In this document: in pieces, positions 23,955 through 32,114 of the stretch
Numbering within the stretch: position 1 is the stretch's first letter
Layout: each line of letters opens with the position of its first letter
Source of the DNA: SFLA01 sp045595785
Lineage (GTDB): Bacteria > Bacillota > Clostridia > Oscillospirales > CAG-382
Direction of reading: 5' to 3'
DNA length: 34,031 nt
Assembly: GCA_045595785.1 (NCBI GenBank)
Contig: JAZOBE010000011.1
Span: 1-34,031, forward strand
Program-made: the position numbers and the translations under genes
Notes under the pieces: generated by a model
Databases searched by the model: none
What the model saw: the letters and a program-made list of their open reading frames with translations, nothing else
What the model was told of the DNA's origin: nothing

Positions 23955-24010
23955 AACGGCATTTTCACCTCCCGTCATGAAATATTATGCAATAGTTAAC
24001 AATTTAATTC

Positions 24011-24039
24011 TTGCTTTCTTTCACGGTTTGTTGTATAAT
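24011..24039 (+). promoter_or_regulatory. Promoter of the bactofilin-like membrane protein gene
   Basis: TTGCTT (24011-24016), a 17-base spacer and a perfect TATAAT (24034-24039), 29 bases before the ATG. Confidence 0.82.
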
Positions 24040-24068
24040 CCTTTGTACTTTCCGGTAAGGAGTAAAAA

Positions 24069-25154
24069 ATGAAGAAGTTATTTGCATTTATTATCACATT
24101 ATTTGTTCTGGCGTCGGTACTGTCCGTATCTGTTTTTGCTTATACCACGGATGACGGCGCAGGCAATCTCACGGAGAATAACAAGGACCCGGAGGAGACC
24201 GTAAACGCTGAGGGAGATTATCTCAATCTCATGGGCGGAGAGACTGTTCTTGGCGGCACCGTAGGCGGTGACGTGCTGGGCTTTTTCGCATCCTTTAAGG
24301 CGGACGGTCTTACCGTTGGCGGAAGCATGCGTTTTGCTACCATGGAAGCTGAAATAACAAACACCACCTGCCGTAACCTTACCTTTGTTTCAGGCGACGC
24401 AGTTGTGGGGGAGGGAGTCAACGCCGGCCACGTATTCGTTTTTTCTTCCGGCAGAGTTGAGTTCAAGGGCGTTTGTGACGTGCTTACCGTATACGGTTCT
24501 CAGGTAGTTATTTCCGGTGAGGTTAAGAGCAGTGCCAAGATCTGTGCGGATAACGTGTTTTTTTCAGATTCTGCCGTTATTAACGACGTTACCGTGGAAT
24601 CTGCCCGGAAGCCTCTGCTTACAGACGGAAAGACCTCTGCTCTGTCTCACGACGGATTTGAGGATGCTTTGAAATGGACCGAAGTAAACGTGTGGAAAAA
24701 CGCGTTTGGTTCTATGCACTGGACTATTCTTTACGCCGTGTCCGGTGCGCTTATAGTGCAGTTTGTTTTCGGCAGCAGCACCAAAAAATCCGCTTCCGTA
24801 TTCAGAGAGCATCCTATCCGCTTTACCATGTCGGGACTTATGCTTATTTTGTCTATTCCGGGCTTTGCGGTATTTATGCTTATACTCAGCTCCGAGATAT
24901 CACTCGCACTGCTGCTGGTATATCTGGCGCTTATGGTGGTTTCCCAGCTTTTTGCGGGAAGCGTGTTGGGCGCAAGAATGTTCCCCTCAATGAACCGTTT
25001 CTTGTCCGCCGTAATTTCCACCACTACTCTGGCGGTGCTTTGCGCCTTGCCTTACGTCGGTTCTGCATTCTCGTTTGCTTGTATGCTCATCGCATTCGGA
25101 TATTTCGGAACCTCGGTAATGTCCAAATTGTTCGTCCGCCGCAAAACAGAATAA
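24069..25154 (+). CDS. Membrane protein with extracytoplasmic bactofilin-like beta repeats
   Basis: The 361-residue protein has a signal peptide (cleavage after VFA, about residue 24). Residues about 45-180 are short beta repeats rich in Gly and Val, such as GGETVLGGTVGGDVLGFFASF and VNAGHVFVFSSGRVEFKGVCDV (partial), resembling polymer-forming bactofilin/DUF583 solenoids. A linker leads to four or five membrane helices (about 215-352) and a basic end (KLFVRRKTE). With a cleaved signal the solenoid would lie outside the membrane, unlike classical cytoplasmic bactofilins. A shell-like scaffold or surface role is a guess. TAAGGAG precedes the ATG; it is monocistronic. Confidence 0.7.
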   Translation: MKKLFAFIITLFVLASVLSVSVFAYTTDDGAGNLTENNKDPEETVNAEGDYLNLMGGETVLGGTVGGDVLGFFASFKADGLTVGGSMRFATMEAEITNTTCRNLTFVSGDAVVGEGVNAGHVFVFSSGRVEFKGVCDVLTVYGSQVVISGEVKSSAKICADNVFFSDSAVINDVTVESARKPLLTDGKTSALSHDGFEDALKWTEVNVWKNAFGSMHWTILYAVSGALIVQFVFGSSTKKSASVFREHPIRFTMSGLMLILSIPGFAVFMLILSSEISLALLLVYLALMVVSQLFAGSVLGARMFPSMNRFLSAVISTTTLAVLCALPYVGSAFSFACMLIAFGYFGTSVMSKLFVRRKTE

Positions 25155-25159
25155 AAATA

Positions 25160-25186
25160 AAAGGCAAGCATTACGCTTGCCTTTTT
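25160..25186. terminator. Bidirectional terminator between the bactofilin-like gene and pepT
   Basis: AAAGGCAAGC/GCTTGCCTTT is a perfect 10-bp stem with an ATTAC loop, followed by further T residues on the plus strand; the A-rich plus-strand lead-in provides the T tail for the minus strand. Confidence 0.92.
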
Positions 25187-25199
25187 GCTTTTCGGGTAT

Positions 25200-26408
25200 T
25201 TATTTTGCTATATTTGTAATTATGGTCTTGATTATTTCTGCGGTCTTTTCCATATCCTCTGCGCAGGCAAATTCAAATCTGCCATGGAAGTTGTTGCCGC
25301 CGGTACAAAGGTTGGGGCAAGGCAGACCTACAAAGGAAAGTCTGGCACCGTCGGTACCTCCGCGTATTGCAATTATCTCGGGCTCAACTCCGCACTCTCT
25401 CATCGCCTTTTCCGCATCCTCTATTATGTGGAAATGGGGGAGTATCATTTCCTTCATGTTGCGGTAGTTGTCGGTCAGCTTAACCTGAACACGGTTTCCG
25501 TATTTTGCGTTCATAAACTCTGCGGCAGACAGCATAATGCGTTTTTTCTGCTCCAGCTTTTCAATATCGTGGTCGCGGATAATAAAATCCATCACAGTCT
25601 TTTCCACGTCGCCCTGCATGCCGTTAAGGTGAATAAAGCCTTCGTATCCCTCGGTATGCTCGGGTCTGTCAAATACGGGAAGCAGAGAATCATATTCCAT
25701 TGCCAGCAGCAAAGAATTTATCATTTTTCCCTTTGCGCTGCCGGGGTGAATATTTCTTCCCGTCACGGTTACCGTGGCGTGGGCGGCGTTAAAGCATTCG
25801 TATTCAATTTCTCCCAAAGCACCGCCGTCAATGGTATATGCCCAATCTGCGCCGAATCCCTTTACGTCAAACAGGTCAGCCCCAGCGCCTATCTCCTCGT
25901 CAGGAGTGAATGCGATACGAACCTTTCCGTGCTTTTCTCCGCTGTTTTTAAGCATCTCAACAGCGGTGAGTATATTTGAAATACCTGCCTTGTCGTCTGC
26001 CCCCAAAAGGGTGTTTCCGTCTGTTGTAATAAGTGTTTTTCCCTTATATTTGGTAAGGAAAGGGAAATCCTCCACCTTCATAACGGTGCTTTCGTTAAGG
26101 GTAATATCATTTCCGTCGTAGTCGGCTACAATTTTGGGTTTAACAGGCGCGTCGGGCGCATCGGGAGATGTATCCAGATGTGCGATAAGACCGATAACGG
26201 GTAAGCTTTTGTCTGTATTCGCTTCCAGAGTGGCATAAACATAGCAGTTTTCGTCCACTTTAATATCGGTAAGCCCCATAGCCGCCATTTCTTCAGCAAG
26301 ATATTTTGCAAGTGCAAACTGCTTGTCGGTAGAGGGACACTTGTTTGCTGTCTCGTCAGAAGCGGTAGGGAACACAACGTATTTAAGTAATCTTTCGTAT
26401 GCTTTCAT
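25200..26408 (-). CDS. pepT: Tripeptide aminopeptidase (peptidase T, M20B)
   Basis: This 402-residue zinc peptidase releases the N-terminal residue of tripeptides in the cytoplasm. The full set of M20 metal ligands and catalytic residues is visible: IAHLDTSPD (His77, Asp79), GADDKAG (Asp138), TPDEEIG (Glu171/Glu172), YTIDGG (Asp194) and FHGRFE (His375). The length is normal for the family. AAGGAG lies upstream of the ATG, formed by the last codons of the SGNH gene, which stops two bases before; the two form an operon. Confidence 0.97.
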   Translation of the reverse strand: MKAYERLLKYVVFPTASDETANKCPSTDKQFALAKYLAEEMAAMGLTDIKVDENCYVYATLEANTDKSLPVIGLIAHLDTSPDAPDAPVKPKIVADYDGNDITLNESTVMKVEDFPFLTKYKGKTLITTDGNTLLGADDKAGISNILTAVEMLKNSGEKHGKVRIAFTPDEEIGAGADLFDVKGFGADWAYTIDGGALGEIEYECFNAAHATVTVTGRNIHPGSAKGKMINSLLLAMEYDSLLPVFDRPEHTEGYEGFIHLNGMQGDVEKTVMDFIIRDHDIEKLEQKKRIMLSAAEFMNAKYGNRVQVKLTDNYRNMKEMILPHFHIIEDAEKAMRECGVEPEIIAIRGGTDGARLSFVGLPCPNLCTGGNNFHGRFEFACAEDMEKTAEIIKTIITNIAK

Positions 26409-26410
26409 TT

Positions 26411-27583
26411 TTATTCTCCTTTAAGGCGTGTGTCAATATATAGCTGTTTTATAATATCAAGGTCTGCTTGGTCAACGGATTTGTCACCGTTTGAGTCTGC
26501 GGCAGGATGCATGGGCATCGTTTTGCTGATCATCCGTCGCGCTGACAGATAATCACTTATATCAAACTGTCCGTTACCGTTAATATCACCCAAAACGTAT
26601 TCGGGCTCCGGCTCCGGGGTATAAGTGCTTTCCAAAAAATCTCCCAAAACCTTTGCGTATAGCTCATATCCCTTGTGGTTGGGGTGGGTTCCGTCCTTGT
26701 TCATAAGGGAATATACGTCTTTTTCCCCAAACGCCTTGTTCAGATCAACGTAATATACTCCGTATTCTTCTGCCGTCTGCTTCATAATATCCGTATATTT
26801 GGATATAAGGCTGTTTATACCGCCGTCTTCAATATAATCCTCACCGGGGTGGAGGGGATTTGCGTTAAAATATTCTTCAATTACGGGGTTGGGTGAGAAA
26901 AGCACAACGTCGCTTCCCGCATTTTTAAGGGAAGTAATGTAAAAAACAAGGTTCTCTCTGTATCGCTCAAGACTCACGCGGGATGCTATTCTGTTAATCT
27001 TTACCGCATCGTTATAAGCAAAGCAAATAAGAGTGATATGTGGGTTTTGGGCAATAACGTCTTTTTCAAACCGCTCAAGGGAGGTTTCGGTGGTGGTGCC
27101 GCCGACTCCCGCATTTATAAAGCTTGTGCCAAACCGTGCGGAAAGCTGTTTTTCCCAAATACCGTTTGCGGTAAGACTGTCGCCGAAGCAGACCACCCTT
27201 TTCCCGCTAAGCGGGGACACAACGTCGGTGTAAGTATATACCACCACCTCCGAGTAATAGGGCTTGTCGTTTATATAGGAAGCGACGCACACGCGGTATG
27301 CCCCTTTTCCCAGAGAATCCATCACGGACTTTTCAAGAGTAAATGATGTTTTTTCTGTCTTCACCGCGGCATAAGCCAGCGGACCGTCATCGGCATTCTG
27401 TATATATCTCACGTTTACCGTGTAATACTGGGCGTTTTTTATTTGTTCCCAGAATATTTCGGTATCTCCGTTTACCGTCTGCCCGTTTATAAGCCCTTGT
27501 ATAACCGGCTTTTGGGCGTAAACCGTCGGCGAGAGGGATAATATCATACAAGCGCACAAAATAAAGCATATTGCTTTTTTCAT
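26411..27583 (-). CDS. Secreted SGNH/GDSL hydrolase with dockerin
   Basis: The protein has 390 residues. A signal peptide (1-23) is followed by a fibronectin III-like beta domain (about 25-118) and an SGNH hydrolase domain (about 128-318). That domain has GDSLTAN (134-140), GVGGTTT (159-165), YND (190-192) and DGTHPN (297-302). A type I dockerin (332-384) has two good calcium loops, DINGNGQFDISD and DSNGDKSVDQAD. Such enzymes are often acetyl esterases that deacetylate plant or mucin polysaccharides in cellulosome-like complexes. The ATG at 27583 follows AGGAGGG; the frame runs further upstream without support. It is co-transcribed with pepT. Confidence 0.9.
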   Translation of the reverse strand: MKKAICFILCACMILSLSPTVYAQKPVIQGLINGQTVNGDTEIFWEQIKNAQYYTVNVRYIQNADDGPLAYAAVKTEKTSFTLEKSVMDSLGKGAYRVCVASYINDKPYYSEVVVYTYTDVVSPLSGKRVVCFGDSLTANGIWEKQLSARFGTSFINAGVGGTTTETSLERFEKDVIAQNPHITLICFAYNDAVKINRIASRVSLERYRENLVFYITSLKNAGSDVVLFSPNPVIEEYFNANPLHPGEDYIEDGGINSLISKYTDIMKQTAEEYGVYYVDLNKAFGEKDVYSLMNKDGTHPNHKGYELYAKVLGDFLESTYTPEPEPEYVLGDINGNGQFDISDYLSARRMISKTMPMHPAADSNGDKSVDQADLDIIKQLYIDTRLKGE

Positions 27584-27603
27584 AATATCCCTCCTTTTTT
27601 GAT

Positions 27604-27632
27604 ATTTTACCACGAATATATATGTTTTTCAA
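27604..27632 (-). promoter_or_regulatory. Promoter of the SGNH-dockerin/pepT operon
   Basis: Minus strand: TTGAAA (27627-27632), 17 bases, TAAAAT (27604-27609), 20 bases before the start codon. Confidence 0.8.
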
Positions 27633-27685
27633 TACGTGCTTTTTCTAAACTGTGAGTTTACAGAGCGTGCCGACTAAACTCGTGG

Positions 27686-27714
27686 TTGATTTTTACTTCA
27701 AAAAGGGGTATCAT
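27686..27714 (+). promoter_or_regulatory. Possible distal promoter upstream of the XRE-GIN gene
   Basis: TTGATT (27686-27691), 17 bases, TATCAT (27709-27714). It would give a 5' leader of about 110 bases. It is weaker than the proximal promoter and may be chance. Confidence 0.4.
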
Positions 27715-27763
27715 ATAGCAGTAAGCAGGCAGAAAGGTTGTTTTTCACGCAACTGCGCGGTTA

Positions 27764-27792
27764 TTGATAATTCTTTTATTCTGTGGTAGCAT
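27764..27792 (+). promoter_or_regulatory. Proximal promoter of the XRE-GIN gene, with palindrome at +1
   Basis: TTGATA (27764-27769), 17 bases, TAGCAT (27787-27792). The 8-bp palindrome TGCGCGCA (27798-27805) covers the expected transcription start and could be an operator for the encoded helix-turn-helix protein; that is an inference. Confidence 0.6.
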
Positions 27793-27829
27793 ATATGTGC
27801 GCGCAGAAAGTTGAAAAAGGAGAATTTTT

Positions 27830-29104
27830 ATGGCAAACGGAATAGACGGATTCGGCAAACGCCTTGCGAAAATGCGCAAGCAGCGTTCGCTCACTCAAAA
27901 CGAGCTGGCGGAAAAGCTTTCGATCACCCCTCAAGCGATCTCCAAGTGGGAGCGCGGGGAGGGGCTTCCCGACGTAACTCTTTTTCCGGCAATAGCAGAG
28001 GCGCTGGACGTATCTGTAGGCGCTCTGTTCGGCGAAGAGGAAACGGATAACGTGGCGGCTGATACCTTTGGAGCTCTTTCCTTTGTGGCGAGATACGGCA
28101 ATCTTTGCTGTTATTCCGACAAGCCCGTTTTAAGCATTAAAGACGCCCGTGTGGATTTTACTGACGGAAGCTATGCTTTGCTTACGGAAAACTGCGTGGT
28201 CAACTGCGGTCCCGGTGAGATACGCATTATCGAGCAGGAGAAAAAACAGCCTCACAAGTATAATGAACACGAGGAAAATGAGCTTGAAAAGGAATTTACA
28301 CCCTTTAATTCAATAGCCGTTACCAATAATTATCCCTGTAATATAGAGATACTTCCTTCCGAGGACGGTTCTTACCGTATGCACGCCATCGGCAGTGCAA
28401 GGTTTATTTCTCTTATCGAGACATCCTTTACCAACGAGAACACCCTGCGTGTGAACGTAAAAAGCTTTAACGGAAATAATTCCGACCGTACTGAAAACCG
28501 TCTTACTATTTATACCGGCTTTGAAAAGGGCGAGAGCTTAAGCGCACTCATAAACGGCTCAGGCGCTGTATCCACAGGCTTTACCTTTGAAAAGGGTACG
28601 TTTCAGATAAACGGCTCCGGAGATATACGTTGCAGCGATTTGAATCAGCATTTAAGTGTTCAGATAAACGGCTCCGGCGCTGTCAGCACAGGCGACGTGC
28701 AGACTCATACCGTGCTTCAAATCAACGGCTCGGGCGATATAACCTGCGGTAATTTCGGCGAAATGATGTCTGTACAGATCAATGGCTCCGGCGATGTTTC
28801 CGGAGGATGTGCAGGAACTGCGGACGTGCGTATTGCAGGAAGCGGAGATATTTCCATAGACGAGCTTCGTTCTGCGCTTACAGCGTCTATAACGGGCTCG
28901 GGTAATATAAGCTGCTCGGGCGAGGTACTTACACTTGAGCTGAATATAAGCGGCTCGGGCGAATTGGACGCACCTTCTCTTTCCGTAAGGGACGCTGAAA
29001 TTACCTTAAAAGGCACTTCGGGCGCGACTATCGGCAAAATTACGGGAAAATCGGTAGAACGCGTTGCCAAAACTGCGACGCTTAAGGTGTTTAACCGCGG
29101 ATAA
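27830..29104 (+). CDS. XRE-family helix-turn-helix protein fused to a GIN-type (DUF2807-like) beta-solenoid
   Basis: This 424-residue protein lacks a signal peptide or membrane segment. Residues about 7-65 are a clear XRE helix-turn-helix (KRLAKMRKQRSLTQNELAEK, SITPQAISKWERGEGLPD). Residues 80-235 form a beta-rich region. From 240 to the end a solenoid carries the tripeptide GSG at 244, 263, 281, 300, 319, 337, 356 and 375, a period of 18-19 residues, mostly in the form INGSG followed by D/A. This matches the head GIN domain usually found in secreted or adhesin-like proteins, here joined to a DNA-binding domain. It presumably binds DNA and senses something through the solenoid, or multimerises by it. 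AAAGGAG lies upstream of the ATG, and the gene is followed 26 bases later by a DUF4434 gene. Confidence 0.88.
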   Translation: MANGIDGFGKRLAKMRKQRSLTQNELAEKLSITPQAISKWERGEGLPDVTLFPAIAEALDVSVGALFGEEETDNVAADTFGALSFVARYGNLCCYSDKPVLSIKDARVDFTDGSYALLTENCVVNCGPGEIRIIEQEKKQPHKYNEHEENELEKEFTPFNSIAVTNNYPCNIEILPSEDGSYRMHAIGSARFISLIETSFTNENTLRVNVKSFNGNNSDRTENRLTIYTGFEKGESLSALINGSGAVSTGFTFEKGTFQINGSGDIRCSDLNQHLSVQINGSGAVSTGDVQTHTVLQINGSGDITCGNFGEMMSVQINGSGDVSGGCAGTADVRIAGSGDISIDELRSALTASITGSGNISCSGEVLTLELNISGSGELDAPSLSVRDAEITLKGTSGATIGKITGKSVERVAKTATLKVFNRG

Positions 29105-29130
29105 AAAGCATTAATAAGGGGCGGAACAAT

Positions 29131-30102
29131 ATGAAAGCAATAAAGGGCACATGGTTTGAATTCAGCCACCACAACAAGGCAGAGGGAAAGTATTGGAATC
29201 CCGTTTGCCGTAGGTTTTCGGAATCACAATGGCGTGCAAAAATAAAGGAAATGCACGACGTGGGTATGGAATATATTGTGCTTTTGTGCACGTCCCTTGT
29301 TTATGAGGACAGCGAGGAGGCATATTTTCAAACGGATATTTATCCCTTTTCCCCGGATATGGTATGCAAAGAGCCTCTTGGCATTTTGCTTGACGAATGT
29401 GACAAATGGGATATGAAGGTGTTTGTTTCCGTGGGATATTACGGACCCTGCACCAACGCATATAAAAATATGACCTCTCCCGACGTGACTGCCAGGGCAT
29501 TTAAGGCCATGGATGAGGTGTGGGCAAAATACGGACATCACCAAAGCTTTTACGGCTGGTATTATCCGGATGAGACCGGCATAAACGGATATTTTATCAA
29601 TGAATTTATAGATTACGTTAATACATACAGCGCACACGCCCGTAAAATTTCACCTCAAACCAAAATACTCATCGCTCCCTACGGCACAAGAAAGGTGATT
29701 GCCGACGATAAGTACGTAGAACAGCTTGAGGCTCTGGACGCGGATTTTATCGCATATCAGGACGAGGTGGGCGTGCGTAAATCCAACCCCGAGGAGACTG
29801 CCGCTTATTACAAGGCGCTTCGTATTGCACACGATAAGGCAGGCAGAAGCGCACTTTGGGCAGACGTGGAAATGTTTGATTTTGAGGGCGACGTGTACCG
29901 CAGCGCTCTTATCCCCGCAACGATGGAGCGGGTGGAGCGCCAGATAAAGGCTGTTTCCGATTACGTTGATGTTATTCTTTGCTACCAGTATTTAGGGATG
30001 TTTAACCCTCCGTCAACAACAGCATACTGCGGACACCCCGATTCCGTGGGCTTTTATGAGGACTATGCGGCTTACAGAAGCAGGCAGAATAGAAAAGAAT
30101 AA
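29131..30102 (+). CDS. DUF4434 family protein (putative TIM-barrel glycosidase), paralogue A
   Basis: This 323-residue protein lacks a signal peptide. The pattern of alternating strands and helices, with acidic pairs after strands (GWYYPDETG near 140, AYQDEVGVRK near 215, WADVEMFD near 253), fits a TIM-barrel glycoside-hydrolase-like fold as in DUF4434. No substrate is established. GGGGCGG precedes the ATG. It lies 26 bases after the XRE-GIN gene without a terminator, so the two are probably one transcript. It is about 70% identical by eye to the next gene, so the two arose by duplication. Confidence 0.82.
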   Translation: MKAIKGTWFEFSHHNKAEGKYWNPVCRRFSESQWRAKIKEMHDVGMEYIVLLCTSLVYEDSEEAYFQTDIYPFSPDMVCKEPLGILLDECDKWDMKVFVSVGYYGPCTNAYKNMTSPDVTARAFKAMDEVWAKYGHHQSFYGWYYPDETGINGYFINEFIDYVNTYSAHARKISPQTKILIAPYGTRKVIADDKYVEQLEALDADFIAYQDEVGVRKSNPEETAAYYKALRIAHDKAGRSALWADVEMFDFEGDVYRSALIPATMERVERQIKAVSDYVDVILCYQYLGMFNPPSTTAYCGHPDSVGFYEDYAAYRSRQNRKE

Positions 30103-30106
30103 AAAT

Positions 30107-30142
30107 AATGCGTCTGCAAATAAATAAAGCAGACGCATTTTT
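30107..30142 (+). terminator. Terminator between the two DUF4434 genes
   Basis: AATGCGTCTGC (30107-30117) pairs perfectly with GCAGACGCATT (30129-30139), followed by TTTT. It ends the XRE-GIN/DUF4434-A transcript and separates it from paralogue B. Confidence 0.92.
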
Positions 30143-30152
30143 CATTTATCTA

Positions 30153-30181
30153 TTGCAAAATTTACCGTTATTTGCTATAAT
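30153..30181 (+). promoter_or_regulatory. Promoter of the DUF4434-B operon
   Basis: TTGCAA (30153-30158), 17 bases, perfect TATAAT (30176-30181), 32 bases before the ATG. Confidence 0.88.
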
Positions 30182-30213
30182 CAAGACATAGATTGGAAAG
30201 GCGGTAATTATAT

Positions 30214-31179
30214 ATGAAGACAATTAAAGGCACCTGGTTTGAATTCAAGCATCATAATATACCTGAGGGAAAGTATTGGAACCCTATCTGCCGTAAGTTT
30301 ACTGATGAGCAGTGGCGCGCAAAGATAAGAGAAATGCACCACATGGGTATGGAATATATGGTACTTATGTGCTCCTCTCTCGTTTATGAGGACAGCGCTG
30401 AGGCATATTTCAAAACCGATATTTATCCTTTCCCCGAGGATATGGTATGCAAGGATCCTATCGGCGTTATGCTTGATGAATGTGATAAATGCGATATGAA
30501 GGTATTTGTCTCCTGCGGATTCTACGGCGTTTGGACACATACCTTTGATAATATGACCTCTCCCGAGGTAACTGCACGCGCATTCAAGGCTATGGATGAG
30601 CTTTGGGCACAGTACGGTAACCACAAGAGCTTTTACGGCTGGTATTTCCCTGATGAGACCTGCATAAACGGTCATTTCCTTGAGGAATTCATCACTTACG
30701 TTAACGCTTACAGCGCTCACGCACACGAAATAGCTCCCGGCACCAAGACTATGATCGCTCCTTACGGCACCAACATTCTCGTTGCTGACGAGCAGTATGT
30801 TGACCAGCTTAAGCGTATGGACGTTGATATCGTTGCATATCAGGATGAGATCGGTGTACGCAAGTCCACTCCCGAGCAGACCGGCGCATACTACAAGGCT
30901 CTCCGCGCCGCACACGATGCAGCAGGCAGAAGCGCACTCTGGGCAGATATGGAAGTATTCGAGTTTGAGGAAGACGTTTACCGCAGCGCACTCATTCCTG
31001 CAGCTATGGAAAGAGTTGAGAAACAGCTTGAAGCTATTTCCGATTACGTTGACGTTGTTCTTTGCTATCAGTATCTCGGTATGTTCAACGAGCCCTCTAC
31101 CATTGCATACTGCGGACATCCCGATTCCATTCGTTATTTTGAGGAATATCAGGAATTCAGAAAGAAGTACGAAAAATAA
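30214..31179 (+). CDS. DUF4434 family protein (putative TIM-barrel glycosidase), paralogue B
   Basis: The 321-residue product matches paralogue A along its whole length with the same acidic motifs (GWYFPDET, AYQDEIGVRK, LWADMEVF). It has no signal peptide, so it acts in the cytoplasm. Its codon use is noticeably more biased (for example many CTC/GCT/GTT codons) than that of paralogue A, suggesting higher expression. AAGGCGG lies upstream of the ATG. Its stop overlaps the next start (TAATG), tying it to an SGNH lipoprotein. The two DUF4434 genes have separate promoters, so they may be used under different conditions. Confidence 0.83.
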   Translation: MKTIKGTWFEFKHHNIPEGKYWNPICRKFTDEQWRAKIREMHHMGMEYMVLMCSSLVYEDSAEAYFKTDIYPFPEDMVCKDPIGVMLDECDKCDMKVFVSCGFYGVWTHTFDNMTSPEVTARAFKAMDELWAQYGNHKSFYGWYFPDETCINGHFLEEFITYVNAYSAHAHEIAPGTKTMIAPYGTNILVADEQYVDQLKRMDVDIVAYQDEIGVRKSTPEQTGAYYKALRAAHDAAGRSALWADMEVFEFEEDVYRSALIPAAMERVEKQLEAISDYVDVVLCYQYLGMFNEPSTIAYCGHPDSIRYFEEYQEFRKKYEK

Positions 31180-32114
31180 TGAAAACAAGATTTATCCTTA
31201 TATTGCTTGCCGTTATGCTTGTACTTGCTTCTTGCGATACGGGCAGTGAGGTAAGCACCCCTGCGGTTGACAACAGTCTTCCTGCTGCGGAAAGCAGTGA
31301 GCCTGCACCCGAAGTAAGCACTCCCGCACCTGAAACAAGCATTCCTTCCTCTGAAAACAGTGATGTTTCCGATGAAACAAGCACCCCTGTGGACAGCAAG
31401 CCCAACAAAGAGGACAGCTGGATATATTCCGGTCAGGGCGTGGATACCCACGGTGTTGACCGCAAGAAGCTGGACGATTTTTTGGAGGATTCCCTTTTCG
31501 TAGGTGACTCCGTAACAGACGGCTTCAAGCTTTACGTTAATAACTACGGCGATCTGCCTTACGTTAACTTTTTCTCCACCGCTTCTTATGGTTATATTAA
31601 CGCCTGCCGCGACAAGGAGACTTCTTCTCTCCATCCCAAGATCGGCGGCGAGACCAAGTATATCTGGGAAGCAGTTGAGTATTATGAAGCAGAGCGTGTG
31701 TTCATCAACTTCGGACTTAACGATTTCGGCTATATTCAGGATAGCAAGCTGGTAGAATGTCTGCAGACTATCTGCGATAACATTCATTCCTCTTCTCCTC
31801 AGACCGAAATAGTATTTATGTCCTGCGGTTTCTTTACCAAGAACGCGCGTAATGCAGGCAAGGGCGTAGATAATGACCGTGTACGCGCCAAGAACGAGAT
31901 AGTTCTTAACTTCTGCAAGGAAAACGGCTATGATTTTATTGACGTTTCCTGGGCTTATGCAGATGCGGAAGGTTATCTTGACAGCCAGTATTCCTATGAC
32001 GATTATTGTCATCTGGGCTACAGCAAATATAATTTCTGGGAAGATATTCTTTACGGTTACGCCGCAGACAAGATCCTCGGCCAGTACGAGAATATCGAGA
32101 CAATGCTTAAATGA
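31179..32114 (+). CDS. SGNH/GDSL-type hydrolase lipoprotein
   Basis: The 311-residue protein has a lipoprotein signal with lipobox LASC (Cys19). A Ser/Pro/Glu/Thr-rich spacer follows (about 20-80), then an SGNH domain with FVGDSVTDGF (nucleophile Ser111), FGLNDFG (178-184) and a C-terminal DYCHLG segment supplying the catalytic His. It is expected on the outer face of the membrane; the substrate could be an acylated or acetylated glycan, but this is not shown. It is translationally coupled to DUF4434-B (TAATG) and to the next gene (ATGA). Confidence 0.87.
   Translation: MKTRFILILLAVMLVLASCDTGSEVSTPAVDNSLPAAESSEPAPEVSTPAPETSIPSSENSDVSDETSTPVDSKPNKEDSWIYSGQGVDTHGVDRKKLDDFLEDSLFVGDSVTDGFKLYVNNYGDLPYVNFFSTASYGYINACRDKETSSLHPKIGGETKYIWEAVEYYEAERVFINFGLNDFGYIQDSKLVECLQTICDNIHSSSPQTEIVFMSCGFFTKNARNAGKGVDNDRVRAKNEIVLNFCKENGYDFIDVSWAYADAEGYLDSQYSYDDYCHLGYSKYNFWEDILYGYAADKILGQYENIETMLK

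Noticed and set aside
23979..24010. CATAATAT as a sporulation sigma-E -10 box before the flippase
   Set aside because: Only a partial match, with no convincing -35 partner at the right spacing.
28540..29000. Repeated INGSG-coding sequence considered as a CRISPR-like or DNA repeat
   Set aside because: The repetition is at protein level with varied codons; it encodes solenoid turns and has no unique spacers.
30208..31188. Antisense frame of 326 codons across DUF4434-B
   Set aside because: A shadow of a strongly biased gene; the same kind of shadow appears over paralogue A.
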